From the NCBI GenBank assembly GCA_031266915.1, contig JAISAB010000017.1, positions 1 through 63,367 of the forward strand: 63,367 nt of DNA, read 5' to 3'. Both the position numbers and the translations under genes were made by a program. The DNA is from Rickettsiales bacterium (GTDB taxonomy: Bacteria; Pseudomonadota; Alphaproteobacteria; Rs-D84). Below are positions 52,030 through 60,036 of this stretch, one piece after another. The notes under the pieces were generated by a model that was not told the DNA's origin, did not search any database, and worked only from the letters and a program-made list of their open reading frames with translations. Within the stretch, counting starts at the first letter, position 1; the number at the start of each line of letters is the position of its first letter.

Positions 52030-52130
52030 TTATAGGCAATGTCTTTAGAACCTTCTGACCCGCTGTGCACGGGGATCATGGGACTTCTATCTGCTATGCG
52101 CCTTGTATTCCAAAGACATTGCCTGGCCTG
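52030..52130 (-). promoter_or_regulatory. HU leader with 13-bp stem
   Basis: AGGCAATGTCTTT (minus strand) and AAAGACATTGCCT are exact inverted copies ~60 bases apart, upstream of the HU gene. The downstream arm runs into TATAATC, a good -10 box. Either a structured leader or an operator overlapping the promoter. Confidence 0.45.
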
Positions 52131-52189
52131 CTTGGTCGAATCGTAGAGAATTCGGGCTTTTATGTCAAGGGCATATTTGCGGACAATAA

Positions 52190-52669
52190 TTAGCGCTTGA
52201 CAGCCTGCGCCTTAACTGGTAGTGCCCCGGGCGTGTTCGCCTCGCACAGAACATAGGTCCCGTCCGCGCCCTGGACATGAACCTTTCTGTAATTATTGGG
52301 CGTCCACACCAGTATCAGGACAACCATAGCAATCCAAAAGACAACCTTGGTCATCATCCATGAATTTTTGAACGCCTTGTCTTCGAACTTGTCCTTTAGC
52401 AGATTCTGGTACAGCGCCCAGCACCAGCTGAACACCAGCAGCATCGTCGCAAAGAAAAACGCCATGGTTATATACCGGACGAACGGACGCAGGCCCGCCG
52501 CCGTCGAATCCCAGACGGAACTGGCCGCCGGGCACACGTACAGCGCGCCGGCCGCCACATCTTCGCTTAGCTTGTACAAAGGGTCGATTGGCTGGATATG
52601 CAGGCCGAAAGACGCCGCCAGAACGATGGCCGTAATCATCACGATTGAAAATAACATTGTCGGTTTCAT
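52190..52669 (-). CDS. Membrane protein, unknown
   Basis: A 159-residue protein with three hydrophobic helices: an N-terminal one (MLFSIVMITAIVLAASFGLH), YITMAFFFATMLLVFSWCWA and WMMTKVVFWIAMVVLILVWT. The polar C-terminus (VHVQGADGTYVLCEANTPGA) is probably periplasmic. No family recognised. Confidence 0.62.
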   Translation of the reverse strand: MKPTMLFSIVMITAIVLAASFGLHIQPIDPLYKLSEDVAAGALYVCPAASSVWDSTAAGLRPFVRYITMAFFFATMLLVFSWCWALYQNLLKDKFEDKAFKNSWMMTKVVFWIAMVVLILVWTPNNYRKVHVQGADGTYVLCEANTPGALPVKAQAVKR

Positions 52670-52751
52670 ATTTCGCCCCTTTTACACTTTTATTATATCA
52701 CAAAAAACTATCTCATTGCAATTTTTGCTCATAGGTTATAAACTGGGCGTC

Positions 52752-53552
52752 ATGTTGCGGAGAAAGAATTGCGTTATCGTCGGATTGACGACGTTTGATA
52801 CCGAGTTTTTGCGGTTATCAGTTCCGGCGTTGGCCCGGCTGAGGGGGGACATTTATTTAATCGTTCATAACGACAATCCGAATGCGCGTGTCGAGAAACG
52901 GGGCATTCGCCGATTGGGGTACAGTGGGCCGCTGCATATTATCAATGTAAATAAAAGCGGCGGGGCGCGCGCCGCGCGTTTGGATATTCTGGCCGCGATT
53001 CCAAAATTGAAGATTCGGTCCGACTGGATGATTTTCGCCGATGACGACGGCTTGATGAACGACGCGGAAATTCCTGCGGTCAGGGACGGCGTTTTCGCCG
53101 TCATGCAGAATACGCTTTTTATCCGAAAACGCCTTTTGGATTTGCTGCGCGTGATTAATAATCCGAAAAACTATAATGTCGACAATTCCAACGTAATAAT
53201 GGAGCGCGCGCGTGTCGGCATCGTCGGCACGCTGGTGCGCACGGACATGATGGTCCGAATTGGCGAACTGATTCGGCCGATAATGCCGAACATAATGGCG
53301 CTGGACGCGACGCCGGCCGCCCGCGCGCCGGAAAACATTGTCATGTGGTTTTATCTGCAGATGTATGCCAGGCATCTGAATCCGGACGCCAGGCCTATAT
53401 ATATGGACAAGACGAACTATATCGCCGTGACATTGGGACACAATTCGATTCGCTGCGACAGGCCCGCTGAATTCAACGAAAGAAATATCCAGCGCTATTG
53501 CGATTTATTCGCAGAGCAATTGCAGCGGCCGGCCGCCCCGGCTGGGCAGTAA
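52752..53552 (+). CDS. Glycosyltransferase-like (GT-A type) protein
   Basis: A 266-residue soluble protein. The start is ATG 52752; the longer open frame upstream overlaps the neighbouring membrane gene and is not coding. A nucleotide-sugar-transferase-like pattern is visible: CVIVGLTTFDTEFLRLSVPA, DIYLIVHNDNPNARVEKRG, and SDWMIFADDDGLMNDAEIPA, where ADDDG is the likely metal-binding DxD. The C-terminal half (GHNSIRCDRPAEFNERNIQR YC) is unassigned. A role in surface glycan synthesis is inferred. Confidence 0.6.
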   Translation: MLRRKNCVIVGLTTFDTEFLRLSVPALARLRGDIYLIVHNDNPNARVEKRGIRRLGYSGPLHIINVNKSGGARAARLDILAAIPKLKIRSDWMIFADDDGLMNDAEIPAVRDGVFAVMQNTLFIRKRLLDLLRVINNPKNYNVDNSNVIMERARVGIVGTLVRTDMMVRIGELIRPIMPNIMALDATPAARAPENIVMWFYLQMYARHLNPDARPIYMDKTNYIAVTLGHNSIRCDRPAEFNERNIQRYCDLFAEQLQRPAAPAGQ

Positions 53553-53568
53553 TTTCTATAGAAAATTT

Positions 53569-53654
53569 GGCTCAACTGACAAGAACATATCTTTTTGAAC
53601 AAAAATTACAAAGTAATTTTTGTTTTAATAAACCACACCCATATCACTTGAGCC
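53569..53654. repeat. Compact MITE-like palindrome, copy 3
   Basis: GGCTCAACTGACAAGAACAT at one end and ATATCACTTGAGCC at the other, with the hairpin CAAAAATTACAAAGTAATTT TTG between. It is the most complete small copy of the family seen at 8547-8776. Confidence 0.7.
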
Positions 53655-53740
53655 TTTTAAATCGCCAATATAAGATAACGGGGGGTTGATTAGGCCCCCC
53701 GCATGCGCACTATCTGCTTCCATACTCCCACATATGGAAA

Positions 53741-53861
53741 CAAAAAACCGCTTGTTTGAAAAAGCGGCTGGAGGTTGATAACAATCCTAGAATTGCACGA
53801 CTGAGTCAATATATTCGCCGCCCTCCAGCCATCGCTGGAATTTCTAGGCACAGGTTATCAA
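53741..53861 (-). ncRNA. Attenuator RNA element, GAATATATTGACTCA loop, orphan
   Basis: Minus strand: outer arms TTGATAAC and CCTAGAA; inner hairpin TTCCAGC/GCTGGAGG; hairpin with loop GAATATATTGACTCA; closing arms TTCTAGG and GTTATCAA; then CCTCCAGCCGC overlapping terminator GCCGCTT/AAGCGGT and TTTTTT. A GC hairpin (GTCGCGGAGC/GCGA) precedes it. Downstream there is no clear gene, only a 32-codon ORF (MEADSAHAGGLINPPLSYIG...) without a ribosome-binding site. Confidence 0.74.
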
Positions 53862-53939
53862 GCCTCATCGCGGAAACGCTCCGCGACGGGGGCTATTGTA
53901 CATCGTAAAGGCGATTTTTGCAAGCAATGATTTAAGAAA

Positions 53940-54175
53940 ACTTGTCATCCCGGGGCTGTCCTTCTTGACATTTCATCCCGTGGCTTGATCACGGGACCCA
54001 GGTCATAAAATAACTTTCATTTACCTGGGTCGTGGGGTTAAGCCCCACGATGACAAGTTTGTATTTTATTTCCAAGATTATTAATATTTCTTCTCTTTTG
54101 TCATCCCGCGGAATGACAAAAGTTTGTAAAACAAACTTTTGTTTTAAATTAAGGTACATTACCGTCAATTTAGTT
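53940..54175. repeat. GTCATCCCGGGG palindrome and MITE-like half element
   Basis: CTTGTCATCCCGGGGCTGTC ... CCCCACGATGACAAG is a long inverted repeat with an inner pair (GGGACCCAGGT / ACCTGGGTCGT). Then GGAATGACAAAAGTTTGTAA and TTAAGGTACATTACCG, the right half of the MITE-like family (54109-54172). No gene between 53553 and 54246. Confidence 0.65.
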
Positions 54176-54203
54176 AAATTTTCAATATATTTTATTGCGC
54201 AGG

Positions 54204-54233
54204 CGCCGTGGGGCGTTTATAATCGCATCCGTG
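54204..54233 (+). promoter_or_regulatory. alaS promoter
   Basis: TTGCGC-17-TATAAT just upstream of the alaS ATG (AAAAGGACCGAAT before it). Confidence 0.65.
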
Positions 54234-54246
54234 AAAAGGACCGAAT

Positions 54247-56025
54247 ATGACAGCCAATGAATTAAGAAACCTTTATATCAACTTTTTTACCGAACGCGGG
54301 CACAAGCGGATTCCGTCGGCGTCCCTGGTGCCAGAAAACGACCCCAGCGTTTTGTTCACAACCGCCGGAATGCATCCGCTGGTGCCGTATTTGCTGGGCG
54401 AAAAGCATCCGCTGGGACGGCGCCTGGTCGATTGCCAGAAATGCCTGCGCACGGGCGACATCGACGCGGTGGGCGACGCGTATCACTGCACTTTTTTCGA
54501 AATGCTGGGCAATTGGTCCCTGGGCGATTATTTTAAAAAAGAATCAATTGAAATGAGCCACGAACTGCTGACCAAAGCCCTGAAATTCCCACAGGAAAAA
54601 ATCTCGGTAACCTGTTTTGCGGGCGACCGGGACGCGCCGCGCGACGACGAGGCCGCGGATGTCTGGCGCTCGCTGGGGTATCCGGACGACAGAATCCATT
54701 TTCTGCCCAAAGAAGACAACTGGTGGGGACCGGCGGGCGTCACGGGACCCTGCGGCCCTGATACCGAGATTTTCTATGACACGGGCAAACCGAAATGTGG
54801 CGCCGACTGCAAGCCCGGATGTCATTGCGGAAAATATGTCGAAATTTGGAACAACGTCTTTATGCAATATTTCAAGGACGAAAACGGAAACTTTACACCG
54901 TTGGAGCAAAAGAATGTTGACACGGGATTTGGGCTGGAACGCAACCTGTGCATTCAGACCGGCGTCGAAAGCGTCTATGACACCGAATTGTTTGTTCCAC
55001 TCATTCGTAAAATCGAAGAGCTGACCGGCAAAAAATATGCCGAGCCCAACCTGCGCGCGTTCCGCATAATCGCGGACCATCTGCGCGCGGCGACGTTTAT
55101 TCTGGGTGACGATAAGGGCGTCGCGCCGTCCAACGTCGACCAGGGATACGTCCTGCGCCGATTGATTCGCCGCGCGTACCGCTATCTGACCCAGATGGGC
55201 GCGCCCGCGAAAACCATGTCGGCCGTGGCCGCCGTCGTGATTGAAAACTATGGCGACGTTTATCCGGAACTGACGCGCAACCGCGAATTTATCATCAAAA
55301 ATCTGGACCGCGAGGAAGAGCTTTTCAGCCGCACCTTGGAAACCGGAATGAAGATTGCGACCAAGGAACTGGATTACGCGCAAAACGGAAAACTGGCGGC
55401 GGCCAAGGCGTTCAAGCTGTACGACACATATGGCTTTCCGCTGGAATTCACCGAGGAATTGGCAACCGAGCGCGGAATCGCCGTGGACGTCGATGGATTT
55501 CATAAACTGTTCGCCGAACATCAGGAAAAATCTCGCGCCGGCGCCGAGCAGAAATTCAAAGGCGGACTGGCCGACCACAGCGCCGAGACCACCAAGCTGC
55601 ATACTGCCGCGCATTTGCTGCAGGGGGCCTTGCGCCGCGTCCTGGGCGACACCGTGTTTCAAAAAGGCAGCAATATTACGGCCGAACGCCTGCGATTCGA
55701 CTTTTCATTCGACCGCAAAATGACGCCCGAAGAAATCGCCGCGGTTGAAAAAATCGTGAACCAGGCCATCAAGGCCGCCGTGCCCGTGGTCTGCGCGGAA
55801 ATGTCGGTCGCCGACGCCAAGGCCGCCGGGGCCCTGGGCGTGTTCGAAAGCAAATACGGCGAGATGGTCAAGGTTTATTCAATCGACGGATATTCCAAGG
55901 AAATCTGCGGCGGCCCGCATGCGGCCAACACCGCCGATTTGGGCGCTTTTAAAATTGTAAAAGAAGAATCCAGCGCCGCCGGCGTTCGCCGAATCAAGGC
56001 GGTGATAGGGGACGCGGCAGAATAA
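54247..56025 (+). CDS. alaS: Alanyl-tRNA synthetase, short form without C-Ala domain
   Basis: A 592-residue enzyme that charges tRNA-Ala. Class II motifs are seen in the N-terminal half (TTAGMHPLVPYLLGEKHPLG, CTFFEMLGNWSLGDYF, NVDTGFGLERN, RNLRAFRIIADHLRA-type region). The editing domain carries HTAAHLLQGALRRVLG and CGGPHAANTADLG, the zinc ligands needed to clear mischarged Ser and Gly. The usual enzyme is ~870 residues; here the sequence ends right after the editing domain, so the C-Ala tRNA-elbow-binding domain is missing. No frameshift is visible downstream. Confidence 0.93.
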   Translation: MTANELRNLYINFFTERGHKRIPSASLVPENDPSVLFTTAGMHPLVPYLLGEKHPLGRRLVDCQKCLRTGDIDAVGDAYHCTFFEMLGNWSLGDYFKKESIEMSHELLTKALKFPQEKISVTCFAGDRDAPRDDEAADVWRSLGYPDDRIHFLPKEDNWWGPAGVTGPCGPDTEIFYDTGKPKCGADCKPGCHCGKYVEIWNNVFMQYFKDENGNFTPLEQKNVDTGFGLERNLCIQTGVESVYDTELFVPLIRKIEELTGKKYAEPNLRAFRIIADHLRAATFILGDDKGVAPSNVDQGYVLRRLIRRAYRYLTQMGAPAKTMSAVAAVVIENYGDVYPELTRNREFIIKNLDREEELFSRTLETGMKIATKELDYAQNGKLAAAKAFKLYDTYGFPLEFTEELATERGIAVDVDGFHKLFAEHQEKSRAGAEQKFKGGLADHSAETTKLHTAAHLLQGALRRVLGDTVFQKGSNITAERLRFDFSFDRKMTPEEIAAVEKIVNQAIKAAVPVVCAEMSVADAKAAGALGVFESKYGEMVKVYSIDGYSKEICGGPHAANTADLGAFKIVKEESSAAGVRRIKAVIGDAAE

Positions 56026-56045
56026 CCGACCTTGGCGGAGTAAAA

Positions 56046-56468
56046 ATGGAAAATATCAACATTGATTCAGTGCTGCAAATAGACGGACAAAAATATATTG
56101 TTCTGGGCAAGGCGCTTTACCACGCAGGTCTTGATAAATATTACAAGATATTTTTGTCCGAACATCATATATTGGTTTTTACAAATCATAAAGTCCCAAT
56201 AATATTTGGCAAGGTTGTGCCCGCATTGCCCTATTCAGTACCGTTCCCGAAAGAAATAGAATATAACGGAGAAAAATTCAAAAAAGATTCCTCAGAACAT
56301 CAAGTAGTGGATGAATTGATATTCGGCGATGTCGAAGGCGAATGCGATTTTCATGATTATATAAACGAGAACAAGGTAATTTCTATCGCCGTGCTGGCAA
56401 GTGGCGAACGTGCCGACGTTTACGGCAAAAACATATCTATTCAAGATATACAGATAATATTCCTCTAA
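56046..56468 (+). CDS. Hypothetical protein behind alaS
   Basis: A 140-residue soluble, beta-rich protein (DGQKYIVLGKALYHAGLDKY, HHILVFTNHKVPIIFGKVVP) with an acidic second half (SSEHQVVDELIFGDVEGECD FHDYI). No signal, helix or motif is recognised. It lies 20 bases after alaS with GGCGGAG before the ATG, probably co-transcribed. Confidence 0.62.
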   Translation: MENINIDSVLQIDGQKYIVLGKALYHAGLDKYYKIFLSEHHILVFTNHKVPIIFGKVVPALPYSVPFPKEIEYNGEKFKKDSSEHQVVDELIFGDVEGECDFHDYINENKVISIAVLASGERADVYGKNISIQDIQIIFL

Positions 56469-56495
56469 ATCTTAAATAAATCGGACTTTCGTGCG

Positions 56496-56735
56496 ATGTT
56501 AATCCCTTTGCTTAAATTCTTTTTGCAGGGTCAAAAGTGGACGCATATCAAGGTTATGAATCCGTCAGAAAAATTATTGTCGGAATTGAATATCTCCGAA
56601 CTGCCGGCGCTGGTTTTCTGGCGCGATGGCAAAATTATCGGCGACGTTCAGGGATACTTTGAAAACATCGATTCTGAAAAGGGATTGCTGTTGAAAAAAG
56701 TCAAGGGATTTAAGATTTGTGATTTACGGATTTAA
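56496..56735 (+). CDS. Thioredoxin-like C-terminal half, possibly a remnant
   Basis: A 79-residue ORF. ISELPALVFWRDGKIIGDVQ GYFE looks like the cis-proline and final strand of a thioredoxin fold. The CxxC part expected before it is absent, and no ribosome-binding site is clear. Either a truncated thioredoxin-like gene or a small divergent relative. It is followed by a MITE-like half element. Confidence 0.4.
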   Translation: MLIPLLKFFLQGQKWTHIKVMNPSEKLLSELNISELPALVFWRDGKIIGDVQGYFENIDSEKGLLLKKVKGFKICDLRI

Positions 56736-56802
56736 GATTTGTGGATGAAGAATTTTTAGAAATATTCAAGCGACAGGAATGTATCTTTTCCAAACAAATA
56801 AA

Positions 56803-56827
56803 AAACCTCTAAAAGAGGTTTTGTTGT
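56803..56827 (-). terminator. Terminator after the YadA-type gene
   Basis: AAAACCTC/GAGGTTTT hairpin with T-runs on both sides. It serves the minus-strand gene. Confidence 0.7.
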
Positions 56828-56849
56828 ATAATAAAAGAAACATCTCTTA

Positions 56850-57440
56850 TTAAAACGCCTTGAACTTATAGTTCGCACCTGCACGGAATGTAGATTCATA
56901 AGAATTCAAACCTACTCCGGCATTCACGCTAAACCCGTTTGCGATTCCAACAACAGCGCCAAAAGCAGCTGCATTCTCTCCATTGAACGAGCCATAACCA
57001 CCACCAACAGATATTTCGCCTTTTTCTACATTAGCGACAGCGACCGCTGATAATGCAGTTGCGGAAGCAACGCCGGCAGATAAGTTCTTTTGCAGGTCAT
57101 TAACTTTGTTATCCAATGCATCAATTCTGCCATTCGTCAATGTAAGTCCATTGTTCAGATTATTAATAGACACGCTTTCATAGTTATCAAGCGCAATTAA
57201 ATGGTTGATGGTGTCGCTGACTTTTGTAATATCCAGAGTTTGATTTCCAAAGGCTGTAAAAAGGTCAGCGGGGGTCGGATAAAGCGTGCCAAAATCATAC
57301 CAAGCCTGATTCAAGGAATTTAATGCTTGCTCTTGATTCTCGGTGTTAAGAACATCTTGAACACCGGGGTTAATATCTGCTGCGTTGGCAGAACCAATAA
57401 TTCCACCAATAATAATCAATGATGTTAAGATTTTTTTCAT
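56850..57440 (-). CDS. YadA-type trimeric autotransporter anchor protein
   Basis: A 196-residue outer-membrane protein. Signal peptide MKKILTSLIIIGGIIGSANA. After a ~90-residue head comes a short coiled coil (NGRIDALDNKVNDLQKNLSA) and the YadA C-terminal barrel segment (GVASATALSAVAVANVEKGE ISVGGGYGSFNGENAAAFGA VVGI..FRAGANYKFKAF) ending in an aromatic residue, as needed for outer-membrane insertion. Three copies would build one 12-strand barrel. The head is much shorter than in classic adhesins. Attenuator element 3 lies immediately upstream. Confidence 0.85.
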   Translation of the reverse strand: MKKILTSLIIIGGIIGSANAADINPGVQDVLNTENQEQALNSLNQAWYDFGTLYPTPADLFTAFGNQTLDITKVSDTINHLIALDNYESVSINNLNNGLTLTNGRIDALDNKVNDLQKNLSAGVASATALSAVAVANVEKGEISVGGGYGSFNGENAAAFGAVVGIANGFSVNAGVGLNSYESTFRAGANYKFKAF

Positions 57441-57465
57441 ATTTAACTCCTTTTAGTTTTCAATG

Positions 57466-57620
57466 AATAAAACCACTAACAAGACCATTCCTGTTGGTGG
57501 TTGGAGTTTTAACAACAATGTTTTAGGATTGCCGCGTTTATTCAATATATTCACGCACTCCAACCAATAGGTTGGAGATTTTTATTGTCATCACTGACAC
57601 TAAAACAAGGGTTGTTAAAG
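57466..57620 (-). ncRNA. Attenuator RNA element 3 (GAATATATTGAATAA class)
   Basis: Minus strand: outer arms TTTAACAAC and TGTTTTAG; hairpin TGTCA/TGACA; inner hairpin CTCCAACC/GGTTGGAG; hairpin GCGT/ACGC with loop GAATATATTGAATAA; closing arms CTAAAACA and GTTGTTAAA; then CTCCAACCACC overlapping terminator AACCACCAACA/TGTTAGTGGTT and TTTTATT. A TTGACA box lies ~40 bases before the outer arm. Precedes the YadA-type gene. Confidence 0.8.
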
Positions 57621-57759
57621 ACCCAACAGATAGATTGCCTACCTGTCAATTAGAAATTTTACAAATTAAGCAATGTTTTGTCTAGTAAAAAATCTCTGAT
57701 AATTTTGTAGAGGATTCAATGTACACAAAAAGATACATTCTATAGGACAGAGTGTTATA

Positions 57760-57825
57760 TTCTGTTCCTTGTTCCTGCCTGCCCGCCGTAGCCTCGGCGA
57801 AGGCGGGTTCCTCGTTCCTACTAAT
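57760..57825. repeat. Palindromic repeat CCTGCCCGCCGTAG...GGCGGG
   Basis: TTCCTGCCTGCCCGCCGTAG and GAAGGCGGGTTCCTCGTTCC form an inverted pair in the gene-free stretch 57621-57950. Confidence 0.5.
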
Positions 57826-57954
57826 AATATCCCTTGAAAACTTGAAATAAAGATACTATAATAGATGTGCAATACCAATTCAGGGCTTCGATTTATTTAG
57901 CGCCCGAATAAAATCCCCTTCTGAATTTATTGTTTTTATGACATAATGTGTCGT

Positions 57955-58060
57955 GTAAACCGTGCCATCACGGATTCACTACAAATAAAGCATTCGGCTT
58001 TATTGGCAATGGATTTCTGTGATGGCGCGCAACCTGAAACCATAACAAAAGGATTAACAA
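57955..58060 (+). promoter_or_regulatory. Structured leader of the RNase J gene
   Basis: GTGCCATCACGGATTC and GATTTCTGTGATGGCGC pair over ~15 bases, enclosing a perfect AATAAAG/CTTTATT hairpin. The arrangement is a stable double hairpin directly before the RNase J ribosome-binding site, a possible site for autoregulatory cleavage. Confidence 0.45.
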
Positions 58061-59908
58061 ATGGTTAAAGTAAGAGAAAAGAAAATAATACCCGCCGTCC
58101 AAGAGGACGATTTGGACACTATCATAACGACTGTGATAAACGACAGAAAATCCGCGGCATCAAAAAAGCCCGGCAAAATTTCGGGCCAGCCCCGCCATGA
58201 ATCCGACGCGAACGATGAAAAAGTCTACTTTATGGCCCTGGGCGGATTGGAACACGTCGGCCAGAACATGTACGTCTACAAGTACAAAGGCAAATACCTG
58301 GTCGTCGACTGCGGCATGGGATTTTTGGAAGAGGAAATCGGCGCCGGCGACGTTCAATACTGTGACACGACATGGCTGGAAAAGCGCAAGAAAGACGTCG
58401 TCGGATTCGTTATCACCCACGGGCACGAAGACCATATCGGCGCGCTGAAATTCATATGGCCAAAATTCAAAAAGCCCATCTATTGCACGCGTTTCCCGGG
58501 CGAAATCATCCGCAGGACTTTTAATGGCATGGAAATCGATTTCAAAGATGGCAAGGACCTGGTCATTTTCGACCATAACGGCGCCAATCTGGACCTGAAT
58601 CCGTTCCAGGTCGAGACCTTTCACATATCGCATTCCGTCCCCGAGGCCCAGATGCTGATTATCAAAACTGGCGCGGGAAAAATCCTGCACACGGGCGACT
58701 GGACATTCAACGACGATATTCCGATTGAAAATCCGACGGACTATGCGCGTTTGCGCGAAATCGGCTCGGACCCGAAACTGCTGGCCGTGGCGTGCGATTC
58801 GACATCGTCCGAGCGCCAGACCGTCCAAACGACCGAGGGCGAAGTTGGCCAGACGCTGGAAGAAATCATGAAAAACGCACCGGGACGCGTCTTCGTCACC
58901 GGATATTCGCGCAGCATCGCGCGTATCAAGATGTTCGCGAACGCCGCCAAAAAGGCCGGCCGCGTCGCCGCAATCAAAGAGCGCAGCAACCCGAATCCCG
59001 TCCCTTATGTCGGCCTGCCCGAGTTCCGCGAAATCGGCATTAATTTCGGATATTTAAACAAGGACGACGTTTATCTGCACTCAGACATCCGTGACCTGCC
59101 CGCTGAAAAGCAGGCCATATTCCTGACCGGTTCCCAGGGCGAAAAGTACGCGATGCTGACGCGCCTGTGCCGCGGCCATGTCAAAGAGTTAAAGCTGCAG
59201 CCGACCGACACGATTGTCTTCAGCGCGATTATCATCCCGGGCCGCGAATCCGACGTGTCGTTCCTGTACAACAAGCTGGCGCGCATGGGCATCCGCACGC
59301 ACACGATTTACGACACGGACAAAGTTCACGCGAACGGCCACGCCGGCCGGCCTGAATTCGAGCGATTCTATGACATCGTTCATCCCCAGGTATCGATTCC
59401 GATGCACGGCGAATACATCACCGAAATGCTGAACGGCAAGATGGCGATGGAACGCGGCGGCGCCAAGCATATGATGCTGGTCAAAAACGGGGATGTCGTG
59501 GCGCTGTCCGACGGCCAGCCGCCCTATGTCGCCGAAACGATTCAAACCAGCTTTGTCGTTATGGAGGGCGAAACCGAGCGTAGCGCCAACGACCAGGTCT
59601 ACAAGAACCGCCGAAAAATCGCCACATCCGGCGCGGTGTTCGTGACCCTGCCGGTGGATAAAAAGGGATTTCTGAAGGGCGTGCCCGAGGTTTCCAGCGC
59701 CGGCATCTTCGAGACCGACAACACCGGATTCATGAAGCGCCAGATTCAGATTGAAATCACCAAGGCAATCGACGGCCTGACCAAGGCCGAGCGCAAGGAC
59801 CAGAATAATCTGAAAGCGGTCGTCCAGACGGCGTCCAACCGGGTTGTGCGCGCGTCGCTGGGCGCGGACAAGAAACCGCAGTATAGCGTGCACTTTGTGA
59901 TGAAGTAA
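58061..59908 (+). CDS. rnj: Ribonuclease J
   Basis: A 615-residue metallo-beta-lactamase/beta-CASP ribonuclease that processes and degrades RNA, with 5'-3' exo and endonuclease activity. The zinc motif is FVITHGHEDHIGALKF (about residues 117-132), further ligands in FHISHSVPEA and LHTGDWTFND, and the beta-CASP motifs in VFVTGYSRSIARIKM, IFLTGSQGEKYAMLTRL and PMHGEYITEM. An N-terminal extension of ~50 residues is basic and variable. Full length. RNase J is common in alphaproteobacteria. Confidence 0.94.
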   Translation: MVKVREKKIIPAVQEDDLDTIITTVINDRKSAASKKPGKISGQPRHESDANDEKVYFMALGGLEHVGQNMYVYKYKGKYLVVDCGMGFLEEEIGAGDVQYCDTTWLEKRKKDVVGFVITHGHEDHIGALKFIWPKFKKPIYCTRFPGEIIRRTFNGMEIDFKDGKDLVIFDHNGANLDLNPFQVETFHISHSVPEAQMLIIKTGAGKILHTGDWTFNDDIPIENPTDYARLREIGSDPKLLAVACDSTSSERQTVQTTEGEVGQTLEEIMKNAPGRVFVTGYSRSIARIKMFANAAKKAGRVAAIKERSNPNPVPYVGLPEFREIGINFGYLNKDDVYLHSDIRDLPAEKQAIFLTGSQGEKYAMLTRLCRGHVKELKLQPTDTIVFSAIIIPGRESDVSFLYNKLARMGIRTHTIYDTDKVHANGHAGRPEFERFYDIVHPQVSIPMHGEYITEMLNGKMAMERGGAKHMMLVKNGDVVALSDGQPPYVAETIQTSFVVMEGETERSANDQVYKNRRKIATSGAVFVTLPVDKKGFLKGVPEVSSAGIFETDNTGFMKRQIQIEITKAIDGLTKAERKDQNNLKAVVQTASNRVVRASLGADKKPQYSVHFVMK

Positions 59909-59992
59909 TCCCCTTTCCTGTGGAAAGGGGTGGATGCGCGAAGCGCAGACGGGGTATGGGTTGATGAATGTGATTTTGCCATGTATGTCGCC

Positions 59993-60027
59993 AATAAAAA
60001 TCCTTGCAAATCGCAAGGATTTCTGTT
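59993..60027. terminator. Terminator between rnj and thrS
   Basis: AAAAATCCTTGCAAATCGCA AGGATTT serves the convergent genes from both sides. Confidence 0.75.
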
Positions 60028-60036
60028 GCGTATCGT

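Noticed and set aside
52296-52751. N-terminal extension of the glycosyltransferase-like ORF
   Set aside because: It is antisense to the membrane-protein gene 52190-52669; the coding style and family match begin at ATG 52752.
53600-53722. 32-codon ORF after the orphan RNA element (MEADSAHAGGLINPPLSYIG...)
   Set aside because: No usable ribosome-binding site, it runs through palindromes and it has no coding signature; kept only as a possibility in the element entry.
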